Shown: positions 1 through 7,508, counted from the first letter of the stretch. The stretch is DNA of 15,707 nucleotides from DATAEG01 sp036258135 (GCA_036258135.1 DATAEG010000095.1:1-15707); one strand, 5' to 3'. The notes: generated from the letters alone by a model not told the origin. Numbers and translations are program-made.

Positions 1-306
1 GCGACTGACTACGACGCTCCCCGCCGTGGGGATGTCGAGGAACTGGGCGAGGACTCCCTCGAGGAGTTGAAGGCCCGGCGCGCCGAGGCCCAGTCCGGAA
101 CCATTGACGTTGACGAGACTGAAATGAACGAGGCGCTGGAACTGCCCGGCGCGGACCTCTCCAACCTGTCCGGAGAGGAACTGACTGTGCGGGTCCTGCC
201 CAAGCAGGAGGACGAATTCACCTGTTCCCACTGCTTCCTGGTGCACCACCGCAGCCGGTTGGCCCGGCAGAAGGGCAACGAGCTGATTTGCCGAGATTGT
301 GCCTGA
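1..306 (+). CDS. DUF4193 family protein, 5' end just outside the window
   Basis: The frame is open from base 1 and begins ATDYDAPRRGDVEELGEDSL, which matches the start of DUF4193 proteins right after the initiator Met. Only the start codon is therefore missing, and the product is about 102 aa. The N-terminal half is acidic. The C-terminal third carries two Cys pairs, CSHC and CRDC, around the conserved FLVHHRSRLAR segment, so a small zinc-ribbon-like fold is likely. The family is conserved in actinobacteria (Rv2699c in M. tuberculosis) and its function is unknown to me. The last 8 nt overlap the next gene, which suggests coupled translation. An internal ATG at 67 would remove the conserved N-terminus and is not the start. 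Confidence 0.93.
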   Translation, partial: ATDYDAPRRGDVEELGEDSLEELKARRAEAQSGTIDVDETEMNEALELPGADLSNLSGEELTVRVLPKQEDEFTCSHCFLVHHRSRLARQKGNELICRDCA

Positions 307-1102
307 TCGGGATCGACCGAAGGGCATCCAAAACGACGAGGCCGAGCGTGTCGCCGAGCTGATCGAGCGCGTCGACTCGCCTGAGGCCGACCGCCGCGGG
401 AAGGCGGCCGCGCTCGGTTCGTTGGTGGCGGCCCTGGTACGCAGCGCCCGGGCGGCCGGCCTACGCGCGGTGGCGGCTGGGCACTGGGCTACTGACGTCG
501 TCACGGAGGTCACCCCACGGCTGGCCGTTCGCGATCGTGACACGTTGCGGGCCAAATACCCAGGTCGAAGCGACTCCTGGATCGCCGAGCGCCTCGTCGA
601 GAAGGCGATCCGCGCCTCCGCGATGGTTGGCGGTGCCGCTGGAGGTCTCGCCGCCGTCGAGTTCGCGGCGCCTCCGGCCCTGCTCGCCGTCCCGGTACAG
701 ATCGTGGCGGAGACGGTCTGCGTGGTCGCCGTTGAGCTGAAGCTGGTCGCCGAGCTGCACGAGATAGCGGGCGTCCCGGCCCGAGGCACCTCTCGGGAAC
801 GTTCGGCCGTCTACCTCAATGCCTGGATGAAGCGGATGGCCGTCGACAGCGCCTTCGCTGGTCAGGGCACCGCCATCCTGTTCGGGTTCGCCGCGCGTCG
901 CCAGCTCCGGTCGATCTTGATACATCGGATGGGGCGCAGCACCAGCTCGTTGGCGCCGTTCTTCGCCGGCGCGATCGCCGGTGCCGAGGTCAACCGCCGC
1001 TCGACCCGAACCGTGGGCCAGCGCGTGCTCGCCGACCTGCGTCCGGCCCTGTTGGCCTACGACCCGCGGATTGTCCTGGAAGAGCCGAACCGCAGGCGCT
1101 AG
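299..1102 (+). CDS. Hypothetical membrane-associated protein, 267 aa
   Basis: The GTG at 299 lies inside the last codons of the DUF4193 gene (8-nt overlap), and no other start is nearby in frame. The first 90 residues are charged and helical. Residues about 105-150 form a hydrophobic, Ala/Gly/Val-rich region (AMVGGAAGGLAAVEFAAPPA followed by a second hydrophobic run) that could cross or dip into the membrane. A second Ala/Gly-rich segment (FFAGAIAGAEVN) lies near residue 225. The layout loosely recalls EcsC-type proteins, but I do not recognise the family with confidence and assign no function. Its stop codon shares the tetranucleotide CTAG with the stop of the convergent DUF3093 gene. As I recall, the M. 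tuberculosis locus has no counterpart at this position. Confidence 0.8.
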   Translation: MPDRDRPKGIQNDEAERVAELIERVDSPEADRRGKAAALGSLVAALVRSARAAGLRAVAAGHWATDVVTEVTPRLAVRDRDTLRAKYPGRSDSWIAERLVEKAIRASAMVGGAAGGLAAVEFAAPPALLAVPVQIVAETVCVVAVELKLVAELHEIAGVPARGTSRERSAVYLNAWMKRMAVDSAFAGQGTAILFGFAARRQLRSILIHRMGRSTSSLAPFFAGAIAGAEVNRRSTRTVGQRVLADLRPALLAYDPRIVLEEPNRRR

Positions 1103-1554
1103 CCGCCGGCGCCCATGGCCGCCATCAGGCGGCGGGGATGCCGGGTGCTCACCACCCAGTACGGGGTCGGGTCGTCCGGGTCGTCGAGGATGATTTGCAC
1201 CCCCGGGCCGATCCATGGCCGGATAGCCACGAACGCCGCCGGGTCGCCATAGCGTCCGACGAGCCGGCGCAGCGTGCGCTGGTCGAGGGCGATGACCGAC
1301 TCGACCACCGCCAGCGGCAGGTGCGCCTCGCGGACCCGGATCTCGCCGTCCTGGACGGTGACGCGCTGCCGGCCGATCCACCACACGATGGCCACCGCGA
1401 TAGGCACCAGGATCACGTATGGCAGCCAAACCTTGATCCCGTGGTCGGCCAGGTAGAACTCGGCGGCCAGGATCGCCGCCACGCCTGCGGCTACCGGGTA
1501 CCACCACCAGGGGGTGCGCAGCCGTTCGTCGTAAACGGCCGGCGCAGCAGTCAT
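1099..1554 (-). CDS. DUF3093 family membrane protein
   Basis: 151 aa from the ATG at 1554. It begins with a short cytosolic lead ending in YDERLRTPWWWYPVAAGVAA, the usual DUF3093 opening. Two closely spaced hydrophobic helices follow at about residues 18-36 and 43-62. The rest is soluble and PH-like, with the conserved WIGPGVQI and PYWVVSTRHP segments close to the C-terminus. The family (Rv2698 in M. tuberculosis) is an actinobacterial neighbour of dut, and its role is not established. It is divergent from dut with only 33 bp between the start codons. A TACGCT hexamer 6 nt upstream of the ATG suggests a leaderless transcript. The much longer upstream extension of this frame overlaps dut and is spurious. 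Confidence 0.9.
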   Translation of the reverse strand: MTAAPAVYDERLRTPWWWYPVAAGVAAILAAEFYLADHGIKVWLPYVILVPIAVAIVWWIGRQRVTVQDGEIRVREAHLPLAVVESVIALDQRTLRRLVGRYGDPAAFVAIRPWIGPGVQIILDDPDDPTPYWVVSTRHPRRLMAAMGAGG

Positions 1555-1560
1555 CCCATC

Positions 1561-1566
1561 AGCGTA
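1561..1566 (-). promoter_or_regulatory. -10 hexamer for DUF3093 (leaderless)
   Basis: Read on the minus strand this is TACGCT. It fits the TANNNT -10 pattern and ends 6 nt before the ATG at 1554, so the transcript should start at or next to the start codon. No good -35 is visible at 17-18 nt, where the sequence already lies within the dut start region. Confidence 0.5.
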
Positions 1567-1573
1567 GGGGCGG

Positions 1574-1579
1574 TAGCGT
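1574..1579 (+). promoter_or_regulatory. -10 hexamer for dut (leaderless)
   Basis: TAGCGT ends 8 nt before the GTG at 1588, the spacing expected for a leaderless transcript. The -35 position would fall on the DUF3093 start codon (about 1551-1556), where no clear -35 match is seen. Confidence 0.5.
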
Positions 1580-1587
1580 GCCCGGCT

Positions 1588-2079
1588 GTGACGAGCATGC
1601 AGGTCCTGGTGCAGCGGCTCGACCCCGATCTTCCGCTGCCCGCCTACGCGTTGCCGGGCGATGCTGGCGCAGATGTGGTCACCGCCGTTGATGCCGAGAT
1701 CGGCCCGGGCGAACGGGCCGTGCTGCCCACCGGGATCGCGGTGGCGCTGCCCGAGGGGTTCGCCGCGTTCGTCCATCCACGATCTGGCCTGGCGGCCCGC
1801 TTCGGCGTCGGGTTGGTGAACTCCCCGGGCACCATCGACGCGGGATACCGTGGAGAGATCAAGGTCATTGTCATCAATCACGACCCTCGGGAGAGGTTGC
1901 GGCTGCATCGGGGCGACCGCATCGCTCAGCTGGTGATCCAGCGGGTGGAGCACGCCGCGTTCGTCGAGGTCGACGAGTTGCCGGGCTCGGTCCGTGGCGC
2001 CGGAGGGCACGGCTCGACGGGCGGCGCGTGGGTCTTCGACGCTGACGCCGCCGACGCCCGGGCGAAGGGATCTGTGTAG
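1588..2079 (+). CDS. dut: dUTP diphosphatase (dUTPase)
   Basis: Hydrolyses dUTP to dUMP and pyrophosphate, keeping uracil out of DNA and supplying dUMP for dTMP synthesis; it is a cytosolic homotrimer. The five family motifs occur in order: PGDAGADV near residue 23, PRSGLA, GTIDAGYRGEI containing the catalytic Asp, RIAQLVI, and the glycine-rich RGAGGHGSTGG near the C-terminus. At 163 aa the length is normal, with a short acidic tail. The GTG at 1588 was chosen because a -10 hexamer precedes it by 8 nt; ATG 1597 (MQVLVQRL) is the alternative. The stop TAG overlaps the GTG of the DUF3710 gene by one base, so the two genes are probably coupled. Confidence 0.97.
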   Translation: MTSMQVLVQRLDPDLPLPAYALPGDAGADVVTAVDAEIGPGERAVLPTGIAVALPEGFAAFVHPRSGLAARFGVGLVNSPGTIDAGYRGEIKVIVINHDPRERLRLHRGDRIAQLVIQRVEHAAFVEVDELPGSVRGAGGHGSTGGAWVFDADAADARAKGSV

Positions 2080-2909
2080 TGGCACTGCGACGTGAGCGGG
2101 ATCGGTCCAGGACCAACGACGACGACGTGGCTGAGCGCATCGACGCGGCCATGGACGCCGAGGCGGCGGCTGAGGAGGATGCCGAGGAGGTCGCGGATGA
2201 GCCGGAGGTAGCCGACGAGTCGCTGTCCCGCGCCGACCGACGCGGTCGGTCAGAGGCACGGAAAGCTGAGGCTCGTGGGGGGCGGCGGGGCCGCCGCGAG
2301 CGCAGGACCGATCGGGACAAGCTGGACGCCACGCCGCCATGGGACACCCGTCGCACGGTAGAGGTGGACGAGACCACTGGGCCTTATGACGTCCGCGACG
2401 CGCCGGACGACGGCGTGTCGCGCGTCGACCTCGGTGCTCTGCGCGTCCCGGTGGGGGATCTCGAGCTGCGCGTCGACGTCGACGAGGAAGGCACTGCGCT
2501 GTCGGCGACCCTCGTGCAGACCGGCGGCCAGGTCCAGCTGGGACTGTTCGCCGCGCCGCGTACCGAGGGCATCTGGGACGAGGTCCGCCAGGAGATCCGG
2601 GCGTCAATCGGCCAGCAGCGCGGCACCGTGCAGGAGGTCGACGGCGTGTTCGGCGTCGAGCTCACCGGCTCGATCCCGGGCGACAACGGCGTGGCCAAGG
2701 TGCGCTTCGTCGGCGTCGACGGGCCGCGCTGGTTCCTGCGCGCCATGCTGGTCGGTGCGCCCGCGACCGACCCGACCCTGGCCAAGCGCGTCAACCAGCT
2801 CATCCGCGAGATCGTGGTGGTGCGGGGCACCGACCCGTACCCGGTGCGTGACCCGATCCCGCTCACCCTGCCCGCGGACGTCGCCGATCGGCTGCGTCCT
2901 TCCCTCTAG
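2079..2909 (+). CDS. DUF3710 family protein
   Basis: 276 aa from the GTG at 2079, with a GAAGGG ribosome-binding site about 8 nt upstream, inside dut. The first 90 residues are low-complexity and probably disordered. An acidic Glu/Asp/Ala block (DAEAAAEEDAEEVADEPEVA) is followed by an Arg/Gly-rich basic block. The conserved DUF3710 domain starts around PYDVRDAPDDGVSRVDLGAL (about residue 105) and includes GLFAAPRTEGIWDEVR and the VDGPRWFLRA segment. The family (Rv2696c in M. tuberculosis) is always near dut in actinobacteria, and its biochemical role is unknown to me. The next gene begins 17 nt downstream with its own -10-like hexamer. Confidence 0.92.
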   Translation: MALRRERDRSRTNDDDVAERIDAAMDAEAAAEEDAEEVADEPEVADESLSRADRRGRSEARKAEARGGRRGRRERRTDRDKLDATPPWDTRRTVEVDETTGPYDVRDAPDDGVSRVDLGALRVPVGDLELRVDVDEEGTALSATLVQTGGQVQLGLFAAPRTEGIWDEVRQEIRASIGQQRGTVQEVDGVFGVELTGSIPGDNGVAKVRFVGVDGPRWFLRAMLVGAPATDPTLAKRVNQLIREIVVVRGTDPYPVRDPIPLTLPADVADRLRPSL

Positions 2910-2914
2910 TTGCT

Positions 2915-2920
2915 TACCCT
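2915..2920 (+). promoter_or_regulatory. -10 hexamer for the OB-fold gene (leaderless)
   Basis: TACCCT lies 6 nt before the GTG at 2927. No convincing -35 is seen 17-18 nt upstream. This could give the OB-fold/DUF3159 pair a promoter separate from dut. Confidence 0.4.
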
Positions 2921-2926
2921 GGATAC

Positions 2927-3292
2927 GTGGGACACAAACCCTCGCTGCTGCGTCGTCTGGCCGCTTCGACCGGGTCGCTCGACGCCGAGGAACTGACTGC
3001 GGACGTGGTCGAGAACCGCTTCGTCAAGCCCTGCTCCGGGCTGGCCGAGGGGGACCGGGTCGAGGTGCTGGGTCGTATCCGTTCGGTCGCCTACACGCCG
3101 CGGGAGAGCGTGCCCACCCTGGAGGCGGAGCTGTTCGACGGCACCGGCACCGTGTCGCTGGTGTGGCTGGGCCGACGCCGTATCGCCGGCATCGAGCCGG
3201 GGCGCACCCTCCTGGCCTCCGGCCGGGTGGGCGACCATGACGGCCGTCCCGCCATGTACAACCCGCGCTACGAGCTGCGCGCGCCGCAGTGA
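2927..3292 (+). CDS. OB-fold nucleic-acid-binding protein
   Basis: 121 aa. The core from residue about 40 has the alternating strand pattern of an OB-fold, as in the RecG wedge or replication factor A: GDRVEVLGRIRSVAYTPRES, then LEAELFDGTGTVSLVWLGRR, then GRTLLASGRVGDHDGRPAMY. It corresponds to Rv2694c. Single-stranded nucleic acid binding is inferred from the fold, and the cellular role is not known. The GTG at 2927 was chosen for the upstream -10-like hexamer. Its stop overlaps the GTG of the DUF3159 gene (GTGA, 4 nt), so the two are translationally coupled. Confidence 0.9.
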   Translation: MGHKPSLLRRLAASTGSLDAEELTADVVENRFVKPCSGLAEGDRVEVLGRIRSVAYTPRESVPTLEAELFDGTGTVSLVWLGRRRIAGIEPGRTLLASGRVGDHDGRPAMYNPRYELRAPQ

Positions 3293-3987
3293 GTCAGCCG
3301 TCCCGGCCCGCCGCCGACGACCCCGCGCCGACGGCCGATGAAGGCGGTCTCGAACCGGCGCTGCGCGAGCAGGTCCGCAGTCAGATCCTGACCGGGCTGG
3401 GCGGGTGGACCGGGATGGTCATCACCGCGATCCCGACCGTCGTCTTCGTCGCCGTGAACACACTGAGCTCGCTGCGGACGGCGTTGATCGCCGCGGTCAG
3501 TTCGGCGCTGCTCCTCTCGCTGTACCGGCTGATGCGCCGGCAGTCGACTCAGCAGGCCATTACCGGGCTCTTCGGCGTGGTCCTGGCGGCGGCCGTCGCG
3601 GCCCGCACCGGCGAGGCCCGTGGGTACTTCCTGGTCGGGATCGGCGCCAGCCTGCTCTATGGCAGTGTGTTCCTCCTGAGCCTCGTGGTACGCCGACCTC
3701 TGGTCGGAGTGATCTGGGAGTACCTCGACCCCTCGCCGGAGACGACACCGCCAAGGCCGTGGTACCGACGCCGCGAACTGCTCAGCGCGTACATGTGGGC
3801 GACCGCGGCGGTGACCGCGGTGTTTGCCGCGCGCGGCGTCGTCCAGCTGGCGTTGTTTGCGAAACGGGACACTGGCCTGCTGGCCGTCGCCCGCATCGCC
3901 ATGGGCTATCCCCTGACGGTGCTGGCGCTGCTCTTCGCCCTGTGGATCGTGCGCCGGGCGCGGCAGTCGCTCAGCTCGACTCCCTGA
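3289..3987 (+). CDS. DUF3159 family integral membrane protein
   Basis: 232 aa. An acidic Pro-rich N-terminus of about 30 residues precedes about six hydrophobic helices: about 43-60, 64-80, 88-104, 110-130, then after a Pro/Arg-rich loop (about 140-160) helices at about 163-190 and 200-222. The family corresponds to Rv2693c, and its transport or signalling function is not established. It starts within the stop of the OB-fold gene (GTGA overlap). Its 3' end runs 17 nt into the convergent ceoC gene. An Arg-rich tail (VRRARQ) suggests a cytosolic C-terminus. Confidence 0.9.
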   Translation: MSQPSRPAADDPAPTADEGGLEPALREQVRSQILTGLGGWTGMVITAIPTVVFVAVNTLSSLRTALIAAVSSALLLSLYRLMRRQSTQQAITGLFGVVLAAAVAARTGEARGYFLVGIGASLLYGSVFLLSLVVRRPLVGVIWEYLDPSPETTPPRPWYRRRELLSAYMWATAAVTAVFAARGVVQLALFAKRDTGLLAVARIAMGYPLTVLALLFALWIVRRARQSLSSTP

Positions 3988-4633
3988 ACAGCCCGCGCAG
4001 CGCCTCCTCCACCTCCGGCAGCGCCACGAACAGCAGCTCGTCGCCGCCCTCCAGCGTGTCTTCCTTGGTCGGAGCGATGACCCGGGACCCGCGGATGATC
4101 GCCACGAGCGCGGCGTCGCGGGGCAGCGCCATCTCCCGGAACGGACGTCCCGCCCAGGAGGACTCTGCGGGAAGCGTGATTTCGGTGAGGTCTGCCTTGC
4201 CCTGCCGCAGGCTGAACAGCCGCACCAGGTCGCCGACCTCGACCGCCTCTTCCACCAGCGAGGCCAGCACCCGTGGCGTGGAGACGGCCACGTCCACGCC
4301 CCAGGCCTCGGTGAAGAGCCACTCGTTGAGCGGGTGGTTGATACGCGCCACGACCCGGCGTACGGAGAACTCGGTCTTCGCCAGCAGCGAGACGACTAGG
4401 TTGACCTTGTCGTCGCCGGTGGCCGACACCACGACGTCGAACGTGGCCAGCTGAGCCCGCTCCAGGGTGGCCACCTCGCAGGCGTCGGCGTCGATCGTCT
4501 CGGCGCCGTCGACCGGGTCATCGGTGATCTTGCGCGGCTCCTTGTCGATGAGCAGCACCTCGTGGTCGTTGTCCAGCAGCTCCCGGGCGATCGAGCGGCC
4601 CACCGACCCCGCCCCCACCACGGCGACCTTCAT
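3971..4633 (-). CDS. ceoC: RCK/TrkA-type K+ uptake regulatory protein CeoC
   Basis: 220 aa. The RCK-N (Rossmann) domain opens with MKVAVVGAGSVGRSIAREL, whose GAGSVG is the nucleotide-binding loop; the acidic end of strand 2 is LLIDKEP. The domain runs to about residue 130, and a TrkA-C domain (about 139-218) follows (KADLTEITLPAESSWAGRPF, then DTLEGGDELLFVAL). Such proteins bind NAD(H) or adenine nucleotides and gate potassium transporters from the cytosol. It lies 4 nt after ceoB in the same operon, with an AAGGAG about 10 nt upstream of its ATG. Length and order match M. tuberculosis Rv2692. The 3' end overlaps DUF3159 by 17 nt, tail to tail. Confidence 0.94.
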   Translation of the reverse strand: MKVAVVGAGSVGRSIARELLDNDHEVLLIDKEPRKITDDPVDGAETIDADACEVATLERAQLATFDVVVSATGDDKVNLVVSLLAKTEFSVRRVVARINHPLNEWLFTEAWGVDVAVSTPRVLASLVEEAVEVGDLVRLFSLRQGKADLTEITLPAESSWAGRPFREMALPRDAALVAIIRGSRVIAPTKEDTLEGGDELLFVALPEVEEALRGLFRESS

Positions 4634-4637
4634 GTCC

Positions 4638-5300
4638 TCAAGCTCCTTCGGGCGGGTTGGCCGCGATGTCCGGCAGCATGGCGCGCTGCTCGTCGGTGGC
4701 CATCACGTGCAGCACGTCGCCGTCCTGGAGCAACATCGAGGACGTGGGCAGCTCGCCCAAGCCGAACCGGGTGACGTAGGCAATGCGGGTGCCGGTGGCT
4801 TGCTCGATCTCGCTGAGCGAGCGGCCGATCCATCCCTCGGTCATCCGCAGCGAGATCAACGCCAGCCGGTCGGATGGCTCGCGCCACTCTTCGTGCGCGG
4901 CCTCGCCCAGGACGAGTTGGACGAGCCGGTGCGCCGTCCAGGGCACGGTGGCGATGGTCGGGATGCCGAGACGCTCGTAGATCTCGGCCCGGCGGTAGTC
5001 GTAGATCCGGGCCACGACGGTCTGCACGTTGAAGGTCTCGCGGGCCACCCGCGCGGAGATGATGTTGGAGTTGTCGCCGCTGCTTACCGCGGCGAAGGCG
5101 TCTGCGGACTCGATGCCCGCCTTGACCAGAGTGGACTGGTCGAAGCCGATGCCGGCGATCGTCGCCCCGCTGAACTCGGTGCCGAGCCGACGGAACGCGA
5201 GCGGCTCCTGGTCGATGACCGCCACGGAATGACCCAACGCGTCCAACCGGAGCGAGAGCGTGGAGCCGACCCGCCCGCAGCCCATGACCACCACGTGCAC
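4638..5300 (-). CDS. ceoB: RCK/TrkA-type K+ uptake regulatory protein CeoB
   Basis: 220 aa from a GTG. The RCK-N domain begins VHVVVMGCGRVGSTLSLRL with GCGRVG as the nucleotide loop and AVIDQEP at the end of strand 2. A TrkA-C domain starts near residue 140 (DRLALISLRMTEGWIGRSLS) and ends with QDGDVLHVMATDEQ. It pairs with CeoC, so a hetero-ring of two RCK proteins is plausible. A GAGAGGAG stretch about 10 nt before the GTG can serve as ribosome-binding site; the in-frame ATG at 5285 would cut into strand 1. The gene is divergent from the KimA-like transporter with 99 bp between the starts. No clear -10 is visible for this operon; TATGAG (minus strand, near 5335-5340) is only a weak candidate. 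Confidence 0.94.
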   Translation of the reverse strand: MHVVVMGCGRVGSTLSLRLDALGHSVAVIDQEPLAFRRLGTEFSGATIAGIGFDQSTLVKAGIESADAFAAVSSGDNSNIISARVARETFNVQTVVARIYDYRRAEIYERLGIPTIATVPWTAHRLVQLVLGEAAHEEWREPSDRLALISLRMTEGWIGRSLSEIEQATGTRIAYVTRFGLGELPTSSMLLQDGDVLHVMATDEQRAMLPDIAANPPEGA

Positions 5301-5386
5301 CGGCTCTCGCTCCTCTCACCGGCTCAGACCCGTCTCATAGCCGCGACACCGCTGGGTCTGATCCTGGCATGCCTAGCAGATCGACG

Positions 5387-5392
5387 TATTGT
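5387..5392 (+). promoter_or_regulatory. -10 hexamer for the KimA-like transporter
   Basis: TATTGT lies 7 nt before the GTG at 5400. A CTGGCA at 5364-5369 provides a partial -35 match with a 17-nt spacer, the best -35/-10 pair in the window. It supports a leaderless transcript starting at 5400. Confidence 0.5.
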
Positions 5393-5399
5393 GCCGGAC

Positions 5400-7505
5400 G
5401 TGAGCGTGTTTACCCGCGTCGCCAAGCGGTTGGTGATCGGAAGGCCGGTCCGGTCGGACAAGGCGGGGCATGCTCTGTTGCCGAAGCGGCTCGCCCTGCC
5501 GATCTTCGCCAGCGACGCGCTGTCCAGCGTGGCCTACGCGACGCAGGAGATCCTTCTCGTCCTGACCCTCGCGGGCACCGCCTTCCTGTTCCTGGCCCCT
5601 TGGCTGGCCCTGGCCGTCGTGATCCTGCTGCTCACCGTGGTGGCCTCGTACAGGCAGTTGGTCGTCGCCTATCCGACCGGTGGCGGCGACTACGAGGTGG
5701 CCAGCAAGAACATCGGCCGCCAGGCCGGGGTCATCGTGGCCAGCGCCCTGCTCGTCGACTACGTGATGACGGTGGCGGTGTCGGTGTCGTCCGGGGTGGA
5801 CAACATCATCAGCGCGATCCCGTCGCTGCACGCCCACCGGGTCCAACTCGCACTCGCGTTCGTCGTCCTGCTCGCGGCGGCGAACCTGCGCGGAGTGCGC
5901 GAGGCGGGGACGGCGTTCGCCCTGCCCACCTACGCCTTCGCGTTCGGGGTGGGCATCATGATCGTCACGGGGATCTTCCGGGTGGTCGTCGGAAATCCGC
6001 CAGTGGCGGAGTCGGCGAACTACCACATCATCCCGCAACCGGGGTACGCGAACATGGGCACGCTCGCGTTGATCTTCTTCGCGCTGCGGGCGTTTTCCTC
6101 GGGCTGTACCGCCTTGACCGGCGTCGAGGCCATCGCGAACGGCGTTCCCGCGTTCCGCAAGCCGAAGGCCATCAACGCGCGAATCACGCTGCTGATGATG
6201 GGTTTGCTCGCGTGTGCGATGTTCGCGGGTATCACCGTCCTGGCGGTCATCGCCAACGTGCGCGTCGCTGAGAACCCCTGCGACCTGATCGGCTTCACCC
6301 ACTGCCACACCGAACCGCAACGCACGGTCATCGCCCAACTGGCGTCGTCGATCTTCGGCGGCGACAGCTCGATCGGCTTCTTCTATATCCAGGCCGCGAC
6401 GGCCCTGATCCTGGTGCTGGCGGCCAACACCGCGTTCAACGGCTTCCCGCTCCTCGGCTCCATCCTGGCCCAGGACAGCAACCTGCCGCGTCAGCTGCAC
6501 AAGCGCGGTGACCGGCTCGTCTACAGCAACGGCATCCTGATGCTGGCGGTCGTAGCCGGCCTGCTGATCTTCATCTACAAGGCGGACGTGACGCGGCTGA
6601 TCCAGCTGTACATCATCGGCGTGTTCACGTCGTTCACGCTCGGCCAGACGGGCATGGTGCGGCACTGGAACCGCACGCTGCGTACCGAGCGGGACCCCGT
6701 GGTGCGCCGCCGGATCATGCGCTCGCGTGCCATCAACGCGTTCGGCGCGTCCCTGACCGGCCTCGTTCTCGTCATCGTCACTATCACGAAGTTCACCAAG
6801 GGCGCCTACCTCGTGCTGATCGCGATGCCGATCTTGTACGCGCTGATGCGGAGCATCTACCGGCATTACGCCCGAGTGGGCGAGGAACTCGAGCCGGACG
6901 CCGCGGACCTCGGCGGGCTGACCCTGCCGACCCGCAACCATGCCGTGGTGCTGGTGTCGAAGTTGCACAAGCCGACGCTGCGGGCCCTGTCCTACGCGCG
7001 CGGCACCCGTCCGGACACACTGACCGCGCTCACCGTGAACGTCGACGAGGCCGAGACCCGCGCTCTGCTGGCCGCGTGGGAGCGGCAGGGACTGCCGGTG
7101 AAGTTGACCGTCCTCGAGTCGCCGTTCCGCGAGGTCACCTCGCCGGTGATCAGGTATGTCAAGGGGCTGCGCAAGAACACCCCGAAGGACATCGTCAGCG
7201 TGTTCATCCCGGAGTACGTGGTCGGGCATTGGTGGGAGAATCTGCTGCACAACCAGTCCGCGCTGCGGCTGAAGGGACGGCTGCTGTTCCAGCCGGGCGT
7301 CATGGTGACCAGCGTTCCGTGGCAGCTCGACTCCTCGCAGGAAAAGGCGCAGCGGCAGTATCTGCCGCCGTCGCGGACGGTGATGCCCGAGCAACGGCTC
7401 TCGCCGGGGATGGACGGCGGCCGCGGTGGGCGTACCCCGCCGCCGACGCCGCCGGTGGAGCCGGTGTCGGCCGAGGAGGCGCAAGCGCCGTCCGTGCGGC
7501 GCTGA
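5400..7505 (+). CDS. APC/KUP-family transporter, KimA-like potassium importer
   Basis: 701 aa. Residues about 30-505 hold about 12 membrane helices. A soluble C-terminal domain (about 513-660, beginning NHAVVLVSKLHKPTLRAL) resembles the universal-stress-like domain of KimA, and a Pro-rich tail follows. Such genes are usually labelled amino acid permease. However, D39, Y46, D120, Y121, T124, T240 and E243 line up in spacing with residues I recall as the K+/H+ site of Bacillus KimA (D36, Y43, D117, Y118, T121, T230, E233), with about 7 extra residues before the last pair. Together with the divergent RCK genes this points to proton-coupled K+ uptake. That substrate is inferred. The GTG at 5400 follows a -10 hexamer; the frame's long upstream extension overlaps ceoB/ceoC and is spurious. 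Confidence 0.93.
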   Translation: MSVFTRVAKRLVIGRPVRSDKAGHALLPKRLALPIFASDALSSVAYATQEILLVLTLAGTAFLFLAPWLALAVVILLLTVVASYRQLVVAYPTGGGDYEVASKNIGRQAGVIVASALLVDYVMTVAVSVSSGVDNIISAIPSLHAHRVQLALAFVVLLAAANLRGVREAGTAFALPTYAFAFGVGIMIVTGIFRVVVGNPPVAESANYHIIPQPGYANMGTLALIFFALRAFSSGCTALTGVEAIANGVPAFRKPKAINARITLLMMGLLACAMFAGITVLAVIANVRVAENPCDLIGFTHCHTEPQRTVIAQLASSIFGGDSSIGFFYIQAATALILVLAANTAFNGFPLLGSILAQDSNLPRQLHKRGDRLVYSNGILMLAVVAGLLIFIYKADVTRLIQLYIIGVFTSFTLGQTGMVRHWNRTLRTERDPVVRRRIMRSRAINAFGASLTGLVLVIVTITKFTKGAYLVLIAMPILYALMRSIYRHYARVGEELEPDAADLGGLTLPTRNHAVVLVSKLHKPTLRALSYARGTRPDTLTALTVNVDEAETRALLAAWERQGLPVKLTVLESPFREVTSPVIRYVKGLRKNTPKDIVSVFIPEYVVGHWWENLLHNQSALRLKGRLLFQPGVMVTSVPWQLDSSQEKAQRQYLPPSRTVMPEQRLSPGMDGGRGGRTPPPTPPVEPVSAEEAQAPSVRR

Positions 7506-7508
7506 GCA

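Noticed and set aside
2139..2230. Glu/Asp/Ala-rich stretch of the DUF3710 gene as a tandem repeat
   Set aside because: No repeated nucleotide unit is visible; it is ordinary low-complexity acidic coding sequence at the N-terminus of this family.
4467..5399. Upstream extension of the transporter frame to 4467
   Set aside because: It covers ceoB and ceoC on the other strand and resembles no protein. A -10 hexamer and the family N-terminus place the start at 5400.
6088..6101. GCGTTTTC segment resembling the right arm of the repeat
   Set aside because: Only eight bases match and they encode a normal transmembrane stretch of the transporter.
5373..7484. 703-codon open frame on the minus strand opposite the transporter
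   Set aside because: It is a high-GC shadow of the KimA-like gene. Its translation is a repetitive His/Arg/Asp/Gln mix with no domain, while the opposite strand gives a clear membrane protein.
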